Positions 11,477 to 23,468 of a DNA stretch of 64,000 nucleotides are shown here, piece by piece (the first letter of the stretch is position 1; each line of letters starts with the position of its first letter). The notes beneath the pieces are model-generated. The model saw nothing but the letters and a program-made list of their open reading frames with translations, was not told where the DNA came from and ran no database searches. Source of the stretch: Monilinia fructicola (lineage: Eukaryota > Ascomycota > Leotiomycetes > Helotiales > Sclerotiniaceae). Location: positions 2,170,001-2,234,000 of the forward strand of contig VICG01000012.1 in assembly GCA_008692225.1 (NCBI GenBank), read 5' to 3'. The translations under genes and the position numbers were made by a program.

Positions 11477-14400
11477 CTAGATGTACCACATACCCGTGCG
11501 AATCTTGATAAGAACATCCATGCTAACATGATCGTTAGGAGAGAGTGTTCCCAAAGGAAGAAGTGGCACATCTTGAACCATGTTGCTTGAGCTGGTTTGA
11601 CTGGTTGCTACAGCACTCTGGCCTGTGGCGACTTTCTTAACAGCTGCCTCATAGACTTTCTCGAGGAACTTTTCGCCACCACGTGGTCCTTCACTATAAC
11701 CGGAAGCTTCATGTGCACGAGCACGATTAGAAGCAAGATGTGCATAGTAGACAGCAGGATCTGAAATATGTCAATAAAGCAAGGAATGGTAAGAGGTAGT
11801 GCGAAACTTACACAAGGAAACAGGAGTTGTAGAACGCATGTACTGATAGCAATGCTGGTAGACCATGCGTTGGAAATCATTGACTGGGACCTTTTGCTTC
11901 ATCCATGATGACTTGGTAATGAACTGGTCGAGCCGTACCCTGGATAGCAGAGTGAGAGCTAAGGTAGAAATCATACTCAAATGGGTGAGTGATATCACGT
12001 TCAACCAAAGTACCTGGAAGAGCGTTTCCATTCTTGTCACCGGCCGCCATATCATTGTCCTTTGGGAAGAATCTAAGGTGATGGCGCTTGGTACAAACAG
12101 TGACAGTCCAAAGGATCTAAGAGTGATTAGTAAGAGTATCCTGAGAGTCGAAGAATGAAAAAACTTACAGAAGCACCACTGGGACCAAAAGCTTCGTTGA
12201 GAGCATCTTTCATGTCCTTAACTTCCTGGTTGATGACATGTTCAAATTGACCTTCAGAAACACCATCTCTGAAATAGTAGATGTGTCGAGGACCCGAACC
12301 GTTGCCGACCTTCGCAACCCACTGCCTAAACAATGGAATCATCATGGTCTTGATGTTATCCTTGGATATCATCTCAACACGGTGGCCATTGGTTTGAACT
12401 GCAGCAGCATATCGGCAAGCAGTTGAGTCCATCGACATAGTCAAACAAGCCATTGACGATTGTGGAGATCCTGGTGTAGCGTGTGAAACATCAGCACCGA
12501 TGATCATTGTTGGTCGTGTGAAGAATGGCCTAAGCGGCTTAGTATCAGCAACCTTGCAAGTGGTTCCACCTAGCTTGGCGTTGACCTTCATGCACACGTT
12601 GGAGCAATATTGGGGTTGTGCCTTCATGACATGAGCAACATTCATCACTATATCTTTGTTAGTTGAGTGTCTGACAAAAGATAGTTAACACTTACTTTGG
12701 GAGACCATTCCGAAGCGGCATTCATTGTTCTTCTTGAAACGCTCGTATTGGAAGGAATCACGGCCAGGTAAGATGAAAAACATGATCTGTGGTGTCTTGT
12801 TACTTTGCATTCCAGCCTGTTGTCGAGCGGCATGAACACCAGCAGCAATTTCTGCCACATGGCCAGAAACTTTAACGATAGGAGGATTCTTGTTCGTAAC
12901 TTTACCACCATGACCCATGTAAGTTTGGATGAACACCTGAAGGAAATTCTTAACAGCAGGGACTTGAATACAATCGGCGACAATGCAAACGGCCCAAGAG
13001 TTCAAATGGTTCAGGATTGGCGTATAAGAACTTCTTGCCACGCAAATCCCAACGACCGGAGGTTCTAGGATCAATAGTAGCCTTGTCAAATTGAACAACT
13101 GGATTCTGGAGAAGGCGAGCTTGAGTCTACAATGTGTAAGTATTATATATCAAAGAGAAAAGTGTGGAAGGATAACTCACCATGGTCATAGTTTCTTCAA
13201 TCTTGCAGCCATAGTGTGCGAGGTAAGGATCCTTCGACCAGTTCAACATGCCAAGGCCATGTTGGATGGAGTCCAGGCGAACCTTTGGCCGAGTAACTGC
13301 AAACTTGATCATGGAAGCTGTCTGGTTAGGATCAAGCTTAAACTGATACTTTTGATTAGGAAGCAAAGTACAAACTTCCATAGGGAAGAAGCCTGCTCTC
13401 TCGGTCTCAATCAATGGGGCCCACCAATATTGAAGGTTGATGTTGTACTTGTACTTGAAGTAGTCATACACAGAGGTCTCCTTGCCAGTCTCCTTTGGTG
13501 TGAAGAAGTGATTCTTGGCATTGAGGCCTGTCTTGCAATACTTCTCGTCATTAGAGAAAGTAAAGCGCTTGATGGTATAAAACCTTCTTATCTACGTTGA
13601 AAGTTAGGCACGATATCGTGTGATTGATAAGATATAACATACCTTCCTGCTTGCCATGATGCTTAAGATGGAACTTCAATTTCTTCATCTTTTCCAGAGT
13701 CTTGAACTCAGCAGACTTCTCATATTTACCAGCGGCGTTTCTGAATGGCATAAGGTGAGTGCGGAAGACATCATAGTTGAGAGCTCTATTTCGAGCACTG
13801 CATACATTGCGAGCGGCCTGCATAACATCTTGAGAAGTCCAAAATGTGCCATTGGCAACATCAACGTTAATTGCAAGACCACGGATGGCATTGCCATCAG
13901 GACGTGGTTGCAAAGACGAATTGAAGAATAAACACCCTTCATAGCCTCGATAGTGTGGTCCAAAGGAGAGCGTTGGGGTCCCCGAGCAAAGAAACTGCGC
14001 TTTTGAACAGTGTATTTCTCACTGGGCCATTGACGAAGCATGTGGTCAAGGAAATCTGATATAAGAGTTAGTCAATTTAACAAAAAATATATTTGACAAA
14101 CTTACTGATAGCACAGAGAACACTGTTGTCAAAATCAATCTGCTTATTGAGATATGCATGTAAAAGCAGCCATTCTGATGACGGTGGTCTGCTTGATGAC
14201 GCAGTAGACAACGCGACCCGGATTGGGATCACGACCATTTTCGAGATCCAAATCAACGGGAATTCGGACCTCGCCACGAGCAAGAGGGTTTGCGCACCTA
14301 AAGGAAATGAGTATCATATGAAAGTGAAGGTAAATGGAAGTTGCTTACCAAGCGATCTTGTTGCCATCCCAAAGCCACATCTTACCATGCTTTGCTAGCT

Positions 14401-15755
14401 CTGCCTTGACAGTTCGAGACTCCCAGACCTTCTTGATGAGGCCCATCGTCGAAGTTTTATCGCCGATGCAGATCTGAACTTTTTGTTAGTGCTTGAAGGT
14501 GAGGTGAGGGGTATATTCCATACTGACATCATACTGGTAAACATCGTTTCTAGGAGCGTCAAGAACCTTGTACTGGTTCACGCGAATGCTAACAGTCTTG
14601 CCCTGGGTGTTGTATCCTGGACGAGCAGGAAGAATGGTGGAAGCCGGAATGTCATACTGCATTCTATCGTCAGCGTCACGTATACCATAGTTGCGATATT
14701 CCATATTGACGGTTGATTCGGGTCACGACAAAGGCGAAAGAAATGGGGTATGTGGGCGAGGAGGATAAAGATTTTAAGTGATAAGAAAAGGTCAAAAGTG
14801 CTGGGTAAAGAATCAGCCTGCAAGTGAAGGCTTTGAATATTTGGTAATTTTGACTGTTATTGCAGTAAATAGTGATATGTGTAAACGTCAAAGATGATTT
14901 AAGGAATAGTAAGAGGTAGAGGAGTTGAGTGTTTGGTTGTAAGAAAGATGGGGATAGAGTGGAGAGGGAGAGCTCTTTTGTAGAGGAATATATTGACCTA
15001 GTAGAGAAACTAGTGCGAGATAGAGTTGAGGAGAAGGGGAGGAGAATGCAAAGCACGCAGGTGATTTTAAGGGAGAGGGGAGGAGTGAATGATGGACTAC
15101 TACTGAAGATTGCCCAGAGCGGGGTATGAGTGCGTAGTGGGTCATCGCTTTCAAGCTTTCTCTCGCTTCATCGGCAGTCATTCAAACAAACAAGCAACTA
15201 GCTTGCTGTTGTTGAGGGGTATCTCAAGAAATACTTAAGTAAGGAGAGATAGGGTGAGATAGGGTAGGCAAGGTAAGGTAAGACTGCTTGAAGTATAGCA
15301 ACTTTGTTAACCATAGCGGGGTTAAGAGCAACTCAGTCCAGACCTGGTAGTTATGCACAACATTATCACCGAGGCCAGTATAACATCATAATGCAGCCTG
15401 GCATACGTCCTTGAAGCACTAATAACTACCTCACGGATAGCGAAAATGCCATGGCAAACATGAAATCACATATCAACAAACAGAATATATCACTCACGTT
15501 ATCGCGATAGCATGGAAGCTCAACGCGAGTGTTGAACTTTCTTCCCTCATCTCTCTTGGTATCTTTGGCAGGATCAAATCCAACACCTGGACCAAATGGA
15601 TTGGGCATGCGTGGTTCACCGGGTCCATCAAAGCCACCTGAGGGTGGGCGACCTGATGAAGAGGCTGGTGGTGCTGAAGGACGTGGTGGTTGATCAGAGT
15701 TTCCCGGCGATGAAGGTGGGCCGTGATTGGCACGACGCTGTTGACCAAGACCCAT
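11477..15755 (-). CDS. Argonaute (QDE-2-like), 10 exons, five indels
   Basis: Small-RNA-guided effector of RNA silencing. Exons by splice site: 15498-15755, 14528-14656, 14349-14473, 14106-14297, 13643-14055, 13181-13591, 12696-13126, 12169-12647, 11812-12116, 11477-11760; about 1,000 residues. The first exon is Gly/Pro-rich. Landmarks in order: N-domain VYQYD, linker AINFLDHMLRQWP, LAINVDVANGTFW before PAZ, MID GMVSQ and MKVNAKLGG, PIWI GADVSHATPGS, HRVEMI, FRDGVSEGQF and ARPVHY. The catalytic DEDH set (Asp of GADVSH, Glu of HRVEMI, Asp of FRDG, His of ARPVHY) is intact, so slicer activity is plausible. Single-base frame breaks lie near 14162-14165, 13914, 13579-13582, about 13030 and 11892-11895; several are AAAA/TTTT runs one base too long. 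Introns are 48-54 nt except the first (841 nt). Confidence 0.92.
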
Positions 15756-17855
15756 GATGCTGGTTTTGGTGGTGTCTGCATATTGAAAGGAACGATGTTA
15801 GCCAGTGTCATGCATGCTAAAAGATCAAATCATAAGTGCTTGATGATTTGATCAAAGGTGACAATGGAGAATAGATCGTGGCAGTATCATGATACTGATA
15901 GACCGTGGTGGTATTGAGGATCAAAGTGAGATAGAGAGACACGAAATACGAATGAAGTGCCAATCATGGCAATGAGACAAGAGTTTGTTCAACTTACCAA
16001 AAGTTGATCACCGCTGGGAAGTTTTGGTTATCGCTGTGCTGTCCTTGAAAGTACAAAACCACAAAAGATTGTGGCTGTTGGGTAGCAAAGCTGTAAGGAG
16101 ACCAATGAGTTAGCCGAAGAATCAACAATCTGGATCAACAGCTGTATGATTTGAAGTTCGTCCATTGATTTGACTTTAGATGGGATGCAAGAGAGAACTT
16201 GTTGTAGGGGTTGAGTCTGACATTGAAGCTTGAAGAATGTTGGTTGCTACCTAAGCAAGCAAACAAGCAAGCAAACATCCGACCGACCAAACATAGCAAC
16301 AAAGAGCAAACAAGCGCGACATCAATGGAAATCAATTGTTTTGAATCAAATTCAGACGTAGAAAGATAACCATTGCACTCTAGGTGGAAAGGAGTTACTC
16401 ACTTATACTATTCTGTCTAGATCGATGATAAAATATTGTTGGCAATAAAATGTTGTAGGAGGAAAGAGGTTCAGGAAGAGAGACCTAGCGACAACAATGT
16501 TTTTGGTCTTTTGATTTCATGTGTTGCGCTAGTCTCTGAGTTTTAAAATAAGCGGGATTTCTTTCTATTTCCTGATTGGGTACATGCAGCTTCCGAAATG
16601 AGTTCCAAGGTTGACTTTTAAAAGACCGAGGCAGGAAAGATGAGATGATGATGCTCTTTCCATTTTTGGGTAAGGCAGGATGATATACATGTGGATTCAA
16701 CTTGTTGCTTCAATACTCCAAAGTTCTATAATATTCATTTTCTACAGCCTGCCAACCCAGCAATAGTTGCACTTTCTCTAAATTGCATTAATACTCCACG
16801 GTTACTTGCGTATATGACTGGCTACCTTTATCAAGGTATCATTGGCCAGGTTGCCCTTTTGAAAACTGGAGTTAGCACCGGCGGTCTGTGGCTATCCGGG
16901 ATGAAAGTTGACGGCGGCAGTTTTTTGCATTCCACCTAGCTACATACATGGATGCACAAGCTAAGAAAAACCATAAATCACAATATCAAAGTAACACTGT
17001 GAGACGCTTGGAATGCATCAAGAGAAGGAAGCAGGAGGACTCAAGATTGAACATCAATATCCAAGTGCAATACTGATGTCCAAGAGGATGCTTAGGAAGA
17101 GCAGGACTTGGAGACCTGTGGGAGAGTGGAATGGAGGAAATAGAGAAGGAATAACATGAATTGGGAGAGGAGAGGAGAAGCAAGAGAGGGCAATTTTAGT
17201 ATATTCGATCCTTTATCTAGATCTCAACCTTCGAGTCATCTGAAATGAATGATTGAATACATGGTTTTGAAATTCTGCTCTCTCATTGGGATATCACAGA
17301 TTGTTCAAAGGTCATAGCATGCAGTGTAACTGCTCCCAACGCAAGCCAAGGAATCAAACAAACAAACAAGCGGGTGCAGGAATCAACTTAGGTCTGATAA
17401 ATCATTATTTGAGTTTTTTAATTACGCCATCGGCTTCTTTAATCTACATTTAAAGCTGACTGGCCGCTTGCGACAGGGCTTTCAGCCTCCCTTAAACGCC
17501 AAAGGATGAAGAAAGAAGCTTGCAGATACCCTTGTGCATAATTCAACTTCCCTTATGACCTACCCCTACCGCCCCAACTAAGAGCAAAACACATTGTGTG
17601 AACTCTTGATTATGCAGAACTAGAAAGGCCTGCGACGTCCCATCGATCAACAATGAATGATGGCCTTGATCTTGGAGAAAACTGAAGATATGTAGAGCAC
17701 GTTGAAGAAGAAAGGTTGTTTACAAGTACATCGTGAGTTTTGATTTGTTTTATGAAGGAAAGAAATTTCATGTGCAAGGTTCGTAATGAAATCACCGTCG
17801 CTAAAAAGGGCTCATCATCGATAAGAGTATCCTGTGAAAGATTCAAAAGTTAGCT
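15756..17855. other. Intergenic between Rna14 and Argonaute genes (both minus strand)
   Basis: Presumed Argonaute promoter and long leader on the left, and the Rna14 3' flank on the right. Short frames around 16135-16335 and 16485-16700 have no family resemblance and lack good start contexts. Nothing else is supported. Confidence 0.5.
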
Positions 17856-20800
17856 TCAATGATAATATCCACCATTGGCATTTCCATTTCCAGGATATTG
17901 AGTTAGCGGATATGGTCCAGGCTGTTGCTGCTGCCCTTGCCATCCTCTATTTTCGAAACTAGCATTTCGTGAGTGAGAAGGCGCCTGGCTATACCCGCTT
18001 GCCCATTGATTATCCTTGGGGGTTACAGGAGACCTGGTGTATTCATGACCCTGAATTACGCTTGAAACTCGATCATCAATAGGAAGATAACCAGGCTGCG
18101 GTAGGCGACGCGAATCCCCAGAATATCCATTGTTTCCAGTATTTTGTGCACCGTAACCATAAGATTCATGTTTATTAGGAGCTTGGTAACTGGGTATCAT
18201 ACCGTCATAGCGTTGTGGTTGTTGTGATTGTTGAGGCTGTTCGCGTGCATTCTTCCATTGCACGAAATCAGGTACCTCAGTTCGGGCAAGAAGTTGAACC
18301 ATTTCATTTGGAATGAATTTCACACCTTTCAGCTGTGGATCGCGAAGGTATATATCTGAACGAGGGATGATGCTAAGGAGAAACGTGATGTCTCGCGGGA
18401 TTACGTAAGGTGCTGCATTTGATTGCCATGTGGGTGTGCCTTGTGTTTGCTGTATTCCCTTTTGTTGCGCCAATCGGCGTCCCGCAGCTCCTTTCAATGG
18501 AGACTGACCACGCGCTAGCTTTCGTGGAGGGTTGAGGTCGTTCTCAAAGTCTTCCGCTGGGAAGGGTCGCTTTGGTGAATTTGTATTCTGATTCGACACA
18601 AATTGTGGTGGTTGCTGTGGTCGTGGGCTGGGTTCTTGCACGTATTGAGGTCGCGGACTGTCTGGAATTGAGGGGGCTTGTTCAATTGATTGCATAACCA
18701 ACTTGGGTTTCATCTGTGAACCAGGCGAGACAATGGGTCGTACAGCAGTAGGGTCAAATCCATCTACACTGTAACGTGATGAAAACCTCAGAAGTCTTGG
18801 GTCATCTGGGAAGAGTTCCGCCATGCGCTTCTCTAGCTTTTTAATCTGATCCAAGGTTCCAAATTGAGATTCGTAGCTGTGGAAGTAAACATAGAGGGGC
18901 TTTGTCTTGTGCACCGGTTTCGGGTTTCTGTGCCAGGCGGCTGACTGCTGTTTCGAATGCAACTCGAGCATCTGCTTCATGATTAGCGCTGTGAATAACA
19001 AAGGATCTGAGGGAAATCATACTGGTGATGTCCGAAATGGAAATCAAGTGCTTCAAGTACTCCAGAAGATAGGTTTCATCGGTTGGGAAAAGTTTAGCCC
19101 CTCTTTCAAAAATTTTGGTGCCAGATTTATCCTTGTACACCATGTGTTCAATCAGGGCACTGGCAACATAAACTTCACTTGTGATCATGCCACGTTGACG
19201 AGCCTCGGCAAAAAATGAATCTTGATCCGGTCTTGGCTTCGATTGAACCGTTTCCTTGAATGCGCCGCATGGCTCTCATTAGTGCAATCCAGGAGAAGGA
19301 GACGGTCCGCTGCAAAAGTTTCCTCTGCATTTCATAACCCTGGGTGATGGCGCTCAGTTGATTAGCTTTAGCCATTTCTCTAGCAGCCTTTTCGGCATCA
19401 CTGTCATCATCATCCTCTGCCTTTCGCACGATTGCGCTGATAGAGGCATCGATGGCGGAATTCTCCTCCAATTTCGCCTTTTCTTTCGTCTCCCTGACTT
19501 TTAACTCCGCGATAAGTTCATAGAGAGAGTCCAGAAGTTTAGCGTATGGAGCCCGAACAATTGCCCCTTTCTCAAGATCGCTCTTTCCAGCTTCTTCAGT
19601 GGAGAGTGTAGATTCAAGTCGGTCAGCTTTTTTTGAAAGCTAGTAGACAGCTCTCAGGGTTTGCGACGATTCCGTCAGCAAGGAAATTATCTCCTTCCTT
19701 CTCTAAATTGTTGTTGAAGCACCACTCAGCAGCATCGACCCAGATCTCCGGCCAGAAGCGTAATGCCATGACAGCCTGCTTATAGACGTATAAAATTCGC
19801 TGTTTGTAAGCATCCAACTCATCAGCTTTCAGAACCAAAGGGTCTTCCTGTTCCCAAGATATCCACTTCTTCCATAAGTCCAGTTGATGTAAATATTCCT
19901 GGTCTCCCTCGAACCCAAAAGCAGGTGGAAGTCTAGGTAAGGTTGTACGCTGAAGCCCGCGTGTCAAGTTGTCTAGTGCCGTGTTGGCACTTCTTGCAGT
20001 CATGTAATTTGGAGATCTTTCTTGAAGAAATTTGCGGCCCTAGCATGACCTGTCAGCCATAGACCAAAGATATCGGAGGGCCGAACTCACCGTCATCTTA
20101 TTCAAGCCCATCTCAAATTGGTCATACTGTTTCCATAATTCATTCACGTTTGACATAGGAACACATATGGCACGTTGATAGACTTTTCGCAATTGATCCA
20201 TCTTTTGTTGATCCTGCCAACTACTGCCACCAATGGAACCAGGTGCACTACGGATGAACTGAATGTAATCTTGCCAAATCTTACCAGAATCCCTATCAAT
20301 TCCAATGTTTGCCAAGACAAAATCGTATGCTTGGGACACGGTTGCACGGGCAGAACACTAGGGTCGACATTGAGATCGTTCATTCGACGTATGTAGTTTA
20401 AGTAGACCGACCAAAGCTGAATATTGGGAACTGTCAACAATGATTTGCCAAAGATTTGTTCTGCTGCACTAAAGTTTTCATATTCGAGTTCCATCTCAGT
20501 ATAGGCTACCCAAATCTCTGCCTGGATCATCATTAGAAGAAGGAGCATGGTGAAAGATTGCATATGACTTACAGCGTGTGGGAAAACTTTCAAAAATCTT
20601 TCATATACGGCTCTCGCATCATCCAACTTGTTGCGCTTGCGATGTTCACCGATCAAAGAGAGCCAAGCTTCCATATCACCTCGCGGGTCCTCCTTGACCC
20701 GATCTTCAAGCATACCAATCTTGTCATGCGGAAGACGAGCTCGGGGAACAGATATATTTTGTTCTGTACCAACAGGGATGGGCACTTGCACCGGATTTTG

Positions 20801-21355
20801 TTCTATAGGTGTTCCCACGTTACTGGATTGATAGAATTGGGAATAGAGGAGAGTGCTTCAGCCTTGGGGTCAACTTGATTCTCCGTCTTGATAGGTACTT
20901 CTGGTTGAACGATAGAGTTTTGCAATGGGGAAGGAGATCGTTTGGGGTTATCAGAAACTGGAAGTTGCAAATGACCAGGATTAAGTGGTGTAGATTCGTC
21001 ATTTTCCTCATCAGAATCATCTGCTATAAATCCCCCCACGGTTTTTTGGTTTGCGCACAGAAGTTTGAGAGCTAGGTCTTGAGCGATCTTGTTCAGTTAC
21101 CACGGCTGGAAGGGATGTAACAGAGGAAGGGTCATAATCGCCGCCAGCGGCTAACGCAGCTGGGCCTGAAGGAGATAAAGCACGAGAAACTTGAGCATCT
21201 TTAACGGAATCTTGCTTGACATGTTCGTTGTTATCTTCTGTATTGGAAGGTAAATCACCCTCTGCGATTCCATTATCTCCATCTTCCCAAGCCGTCGCAT
21301 CTTGTCCCGCCTGTAACTGATGCAAAAGAGCTATATCTGCATCTTCCTCCGCCAT
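17856..21355 (-). CDS. Rna14-type mRNA 3'-end processing factor (HAT repeats), six indels
   Basis: Orthologue of yeast Rna14 / human CstF-77, a subunit of the nuclear cleavage and polyadenylation machinery built on HAT repeats. The start is MAEEDADIALLHQLQAG, followed by an acidic segment and HAT-type motifs: EDPRGDMEAWLSLI, AEQIFGKSLL, LWSVYLNYIRR, GKIWQDYIQFI, QRAICVPM, ALRFWPEIWVDAAEW, FSWIALMRAMRRIQG, KIFERGAKLFP and YFHSYESQFG. A Gln/Pro-rich tail ends the protein. Introns, all 51 nt: 20522-20572, 20040-20090 and 18972-19022. Frame breaks lie near 21032-21037 (six C), 20815, 20353, 19628-19634 (seven T), 19208-19213 (six A) and 18912. Rna14 is essential in yeast, so six breaks argue for sequence error rather than a dead gene. 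Confidence 0.9.
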
Positions 21356-22443
21356 TTTGAAGACTGCTATGATATATTATGTAGATGCGCAAGTGGCTTG
21401 TCGTCGATATCCCTGTAGGATTAATGATGGTACACAGTGGCTAGAGGATTGTTAGCAAGGTGTGAATGGATGGATGCATCGGAAGAGATGAAGGCAGGTA
21501 AGGCAAGGTAAGGTAAGGGTAAGTATAATAATTGTGAGTGTGAGTGTGAGTGTGAGTGTGAGTGTGAGTGTCAGTGTGAGTGTGAGGCTTTATTACCTCT
21601 TTGCACAATGAAACAAACTTGCGCAGATTCAGATGAAATGAAGTGCAATGAAGTGAAATGAAATGATGGTTGCGCAACAAAGAAAGTTAAATAACGCAGT
21701 TGGTTTTAGATGAGATCATTCAATTGCAGGTTATTTTTGGTTGATGGTCTATTATTATGGTTGATGAAGGAATCCAGCAAAAAACAAAAACAATGAGATT
21801 TTCTTCCTTGTGGTCTGTCCACCAGGTCTGTTGCGTTGGTTCTTTAATAATAATAAGGTTGGCAAAAGCTGATGATGGATGGATAGAGCTGGGTGGGAGG
21901 AGCTTAGGTAAGGGTAAGGGTAAGAGAGGGTAACAACGGTGGCCTCAGGCTCATCAGGCATGAAAGATGGAGATCGATAAGCTAACTCTAACATGGTTAG
22001 CGTGCATCTCTTTGCTGGTAGAGTGACATTATTCGCGGTCTTGATATTGTCTACGCGACTTTCCATCTTCCACGCGTCTGTCGTTTATATTGACAGGATA
22101 CTACTGACATACTGCCATAATCCCACTTCTCACCGCCTTTCATCTAATGCTGCCCCATCAACCAAATTATCGACGTGATTCTCCTCGGCCGTGCTTTCTT
22201 CCTCCTCTTCAATACAAATACAGATACAAATACAAATACAACTACAACTACAACTGCATTTACACCCACAATCACAGATACACTTACATATACACTTGCA
22301 ACTAGACACAGCTTCAATAACCTTTAGCACACAAGAGTCTGCTACCGCTTGGTTAACAAAAGAGAGATTACATATTTTGAATCACAACTTTTTGCAAACC
22401 TTTTAAAATCTTAACCAAATCTTCACAACCGATCACTTTCAAG
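21356..22443. promoter_or_regulatory. Divergent Rna14/Asf1 intergenic region
   Basis: About 1.09 kb between two start codons on opposite strands, so it must contain both promoters. A hexanucleotide (GTGAGT)n repeat occupies about 21534-21586 on the Rna14 side. The Asf1 leader (about 22210-22300) is a run of CAAATA/CAACTA-type repeats, typical of unstructured fungal 5' UTRs. Confidence 0.55.
21534..21586 (+). repeat. (GTGAGT)n hexanucleotide repeat
   Basis: Eight to nine near-perfect GTGAGT units with one GTCAGT variant, upstream of the Rna14 start. Confidence 0.85.
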
Positions 22444-23468
22444 ATGTCGGTCGTCTCACTTCTTGGTGTTAATGTATTGAACAATCCAGCAAAATTTGGT
22501 GATTCTTATGAGTTTGAGATCACTTTCGAGTGTCTTGAGGCCTTGCAAAAGGGTGATTCTCTCTCCTTTCTGCTTTTGGCTTATCTATTCCTGCGTTCTT
22601 TCAGTCACTAATCTATCTTGGGGCTACAGATCTTGAATGGAAATTGACCTATGTTGGTTCCGCCACGTCGTGAGTCTCCACCTTCCTCAGTTTCTACCTT
22701 CCTAGATCTAGAATCTAACAGACAAAGCGATGAACATGATCAAGAACTTGATTCTCTCCTCGTCGGTCCCATTCCTGTCGGCGTAAACAAATTCCTCTTT
22801 CAGGCAGATGCCCCAGACACAAAGAGAATTCCAGATGCAGAGATCCTCGGTGTTACGGTCATCCTCCTTACCTGTGCCTACGATGGTAGAGAATTCGTCA
22901 GAGTTGGTTACTATGTCAACAATGAATATGATTCTGAGGAATTGAATGCCGACCCTCCAGCCAAGCCACTTCTTGACAGAGTCAAGAGAAATGTTCTTGC
23001 TGAGAAGCCCCGTGTCACTAGATTTGCCATCAAGTGGTAAGTCATTATGTATCTGTGAGGCAAAACATTATACTAACGTTGGACTGCAGGGACTCCGATG
23101 CATCTGCTCCAGCTGAATTTCCACCTGAGCAACCTGAGGCCGACTTGGTAGCCGATGGTGAAGAATACGGTGCTGAAGAAGCTGGCGAGGAAGAGGACGA
23201 AGATGTAGAGGAAGGCGGTGCAGTTGACCCAGACGCGATGGAGCAAGATTCAGAGATGGCTGGTGTAGAGATTGAGGGAGTTGCGGCTGACGAAACGGGA
23301 GATGAGAGTGAGGATCTTGAGGCCGAGAGCAGTGGCGAATCTGACGAGGAAGTTGAGGAAGATGAGGGCGCTGGAGACGATGACATGGAAATGGATGGAG
23401 TTGAGAAGACTGGTTCCGAGAAGGTTGGCGGCCTTGCACATCAAGCTGATGCGGTTATGGCCCACTGA
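22444..23468 (+). CDS. ASF1: Histone chaperone Asf1
   Basis: Binds histone H3-H4 and delivers it for nucleosome assembly and disassembly in the nucleus. Exons: 22444-22552, 22630-22669, 22722-23036, 23090-23468, all in frame, about 280 residues. The immunoglobulin-like core is highly conserved: it begins [18 protein letters not shown], continues [57 protein letters not shown] and [12 protein letters not shown], and ends [14 protein letters not shown]. It is followed by a long Glu/Asp-rich acidic tail, as in fungal Asf1. The first donor is GTGATT, weaker than the others. Unlike its neighbours this gene shows no frame break. It is divergent from the Rna14 gene. Confidence 0.95.

Noticed and set aside
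21534..21586. CRISPR-like array
   Set aside because: Units are six bases without spacers; a simple tandem repeat in a eukaryotic promoter region.
23045..23439. Antisense Ser- or Gln/His-rich frames opposite the Asf1 tail
   Set aside because: They are the complement of GAG/GAT codons of the acidic Asf1 tail.
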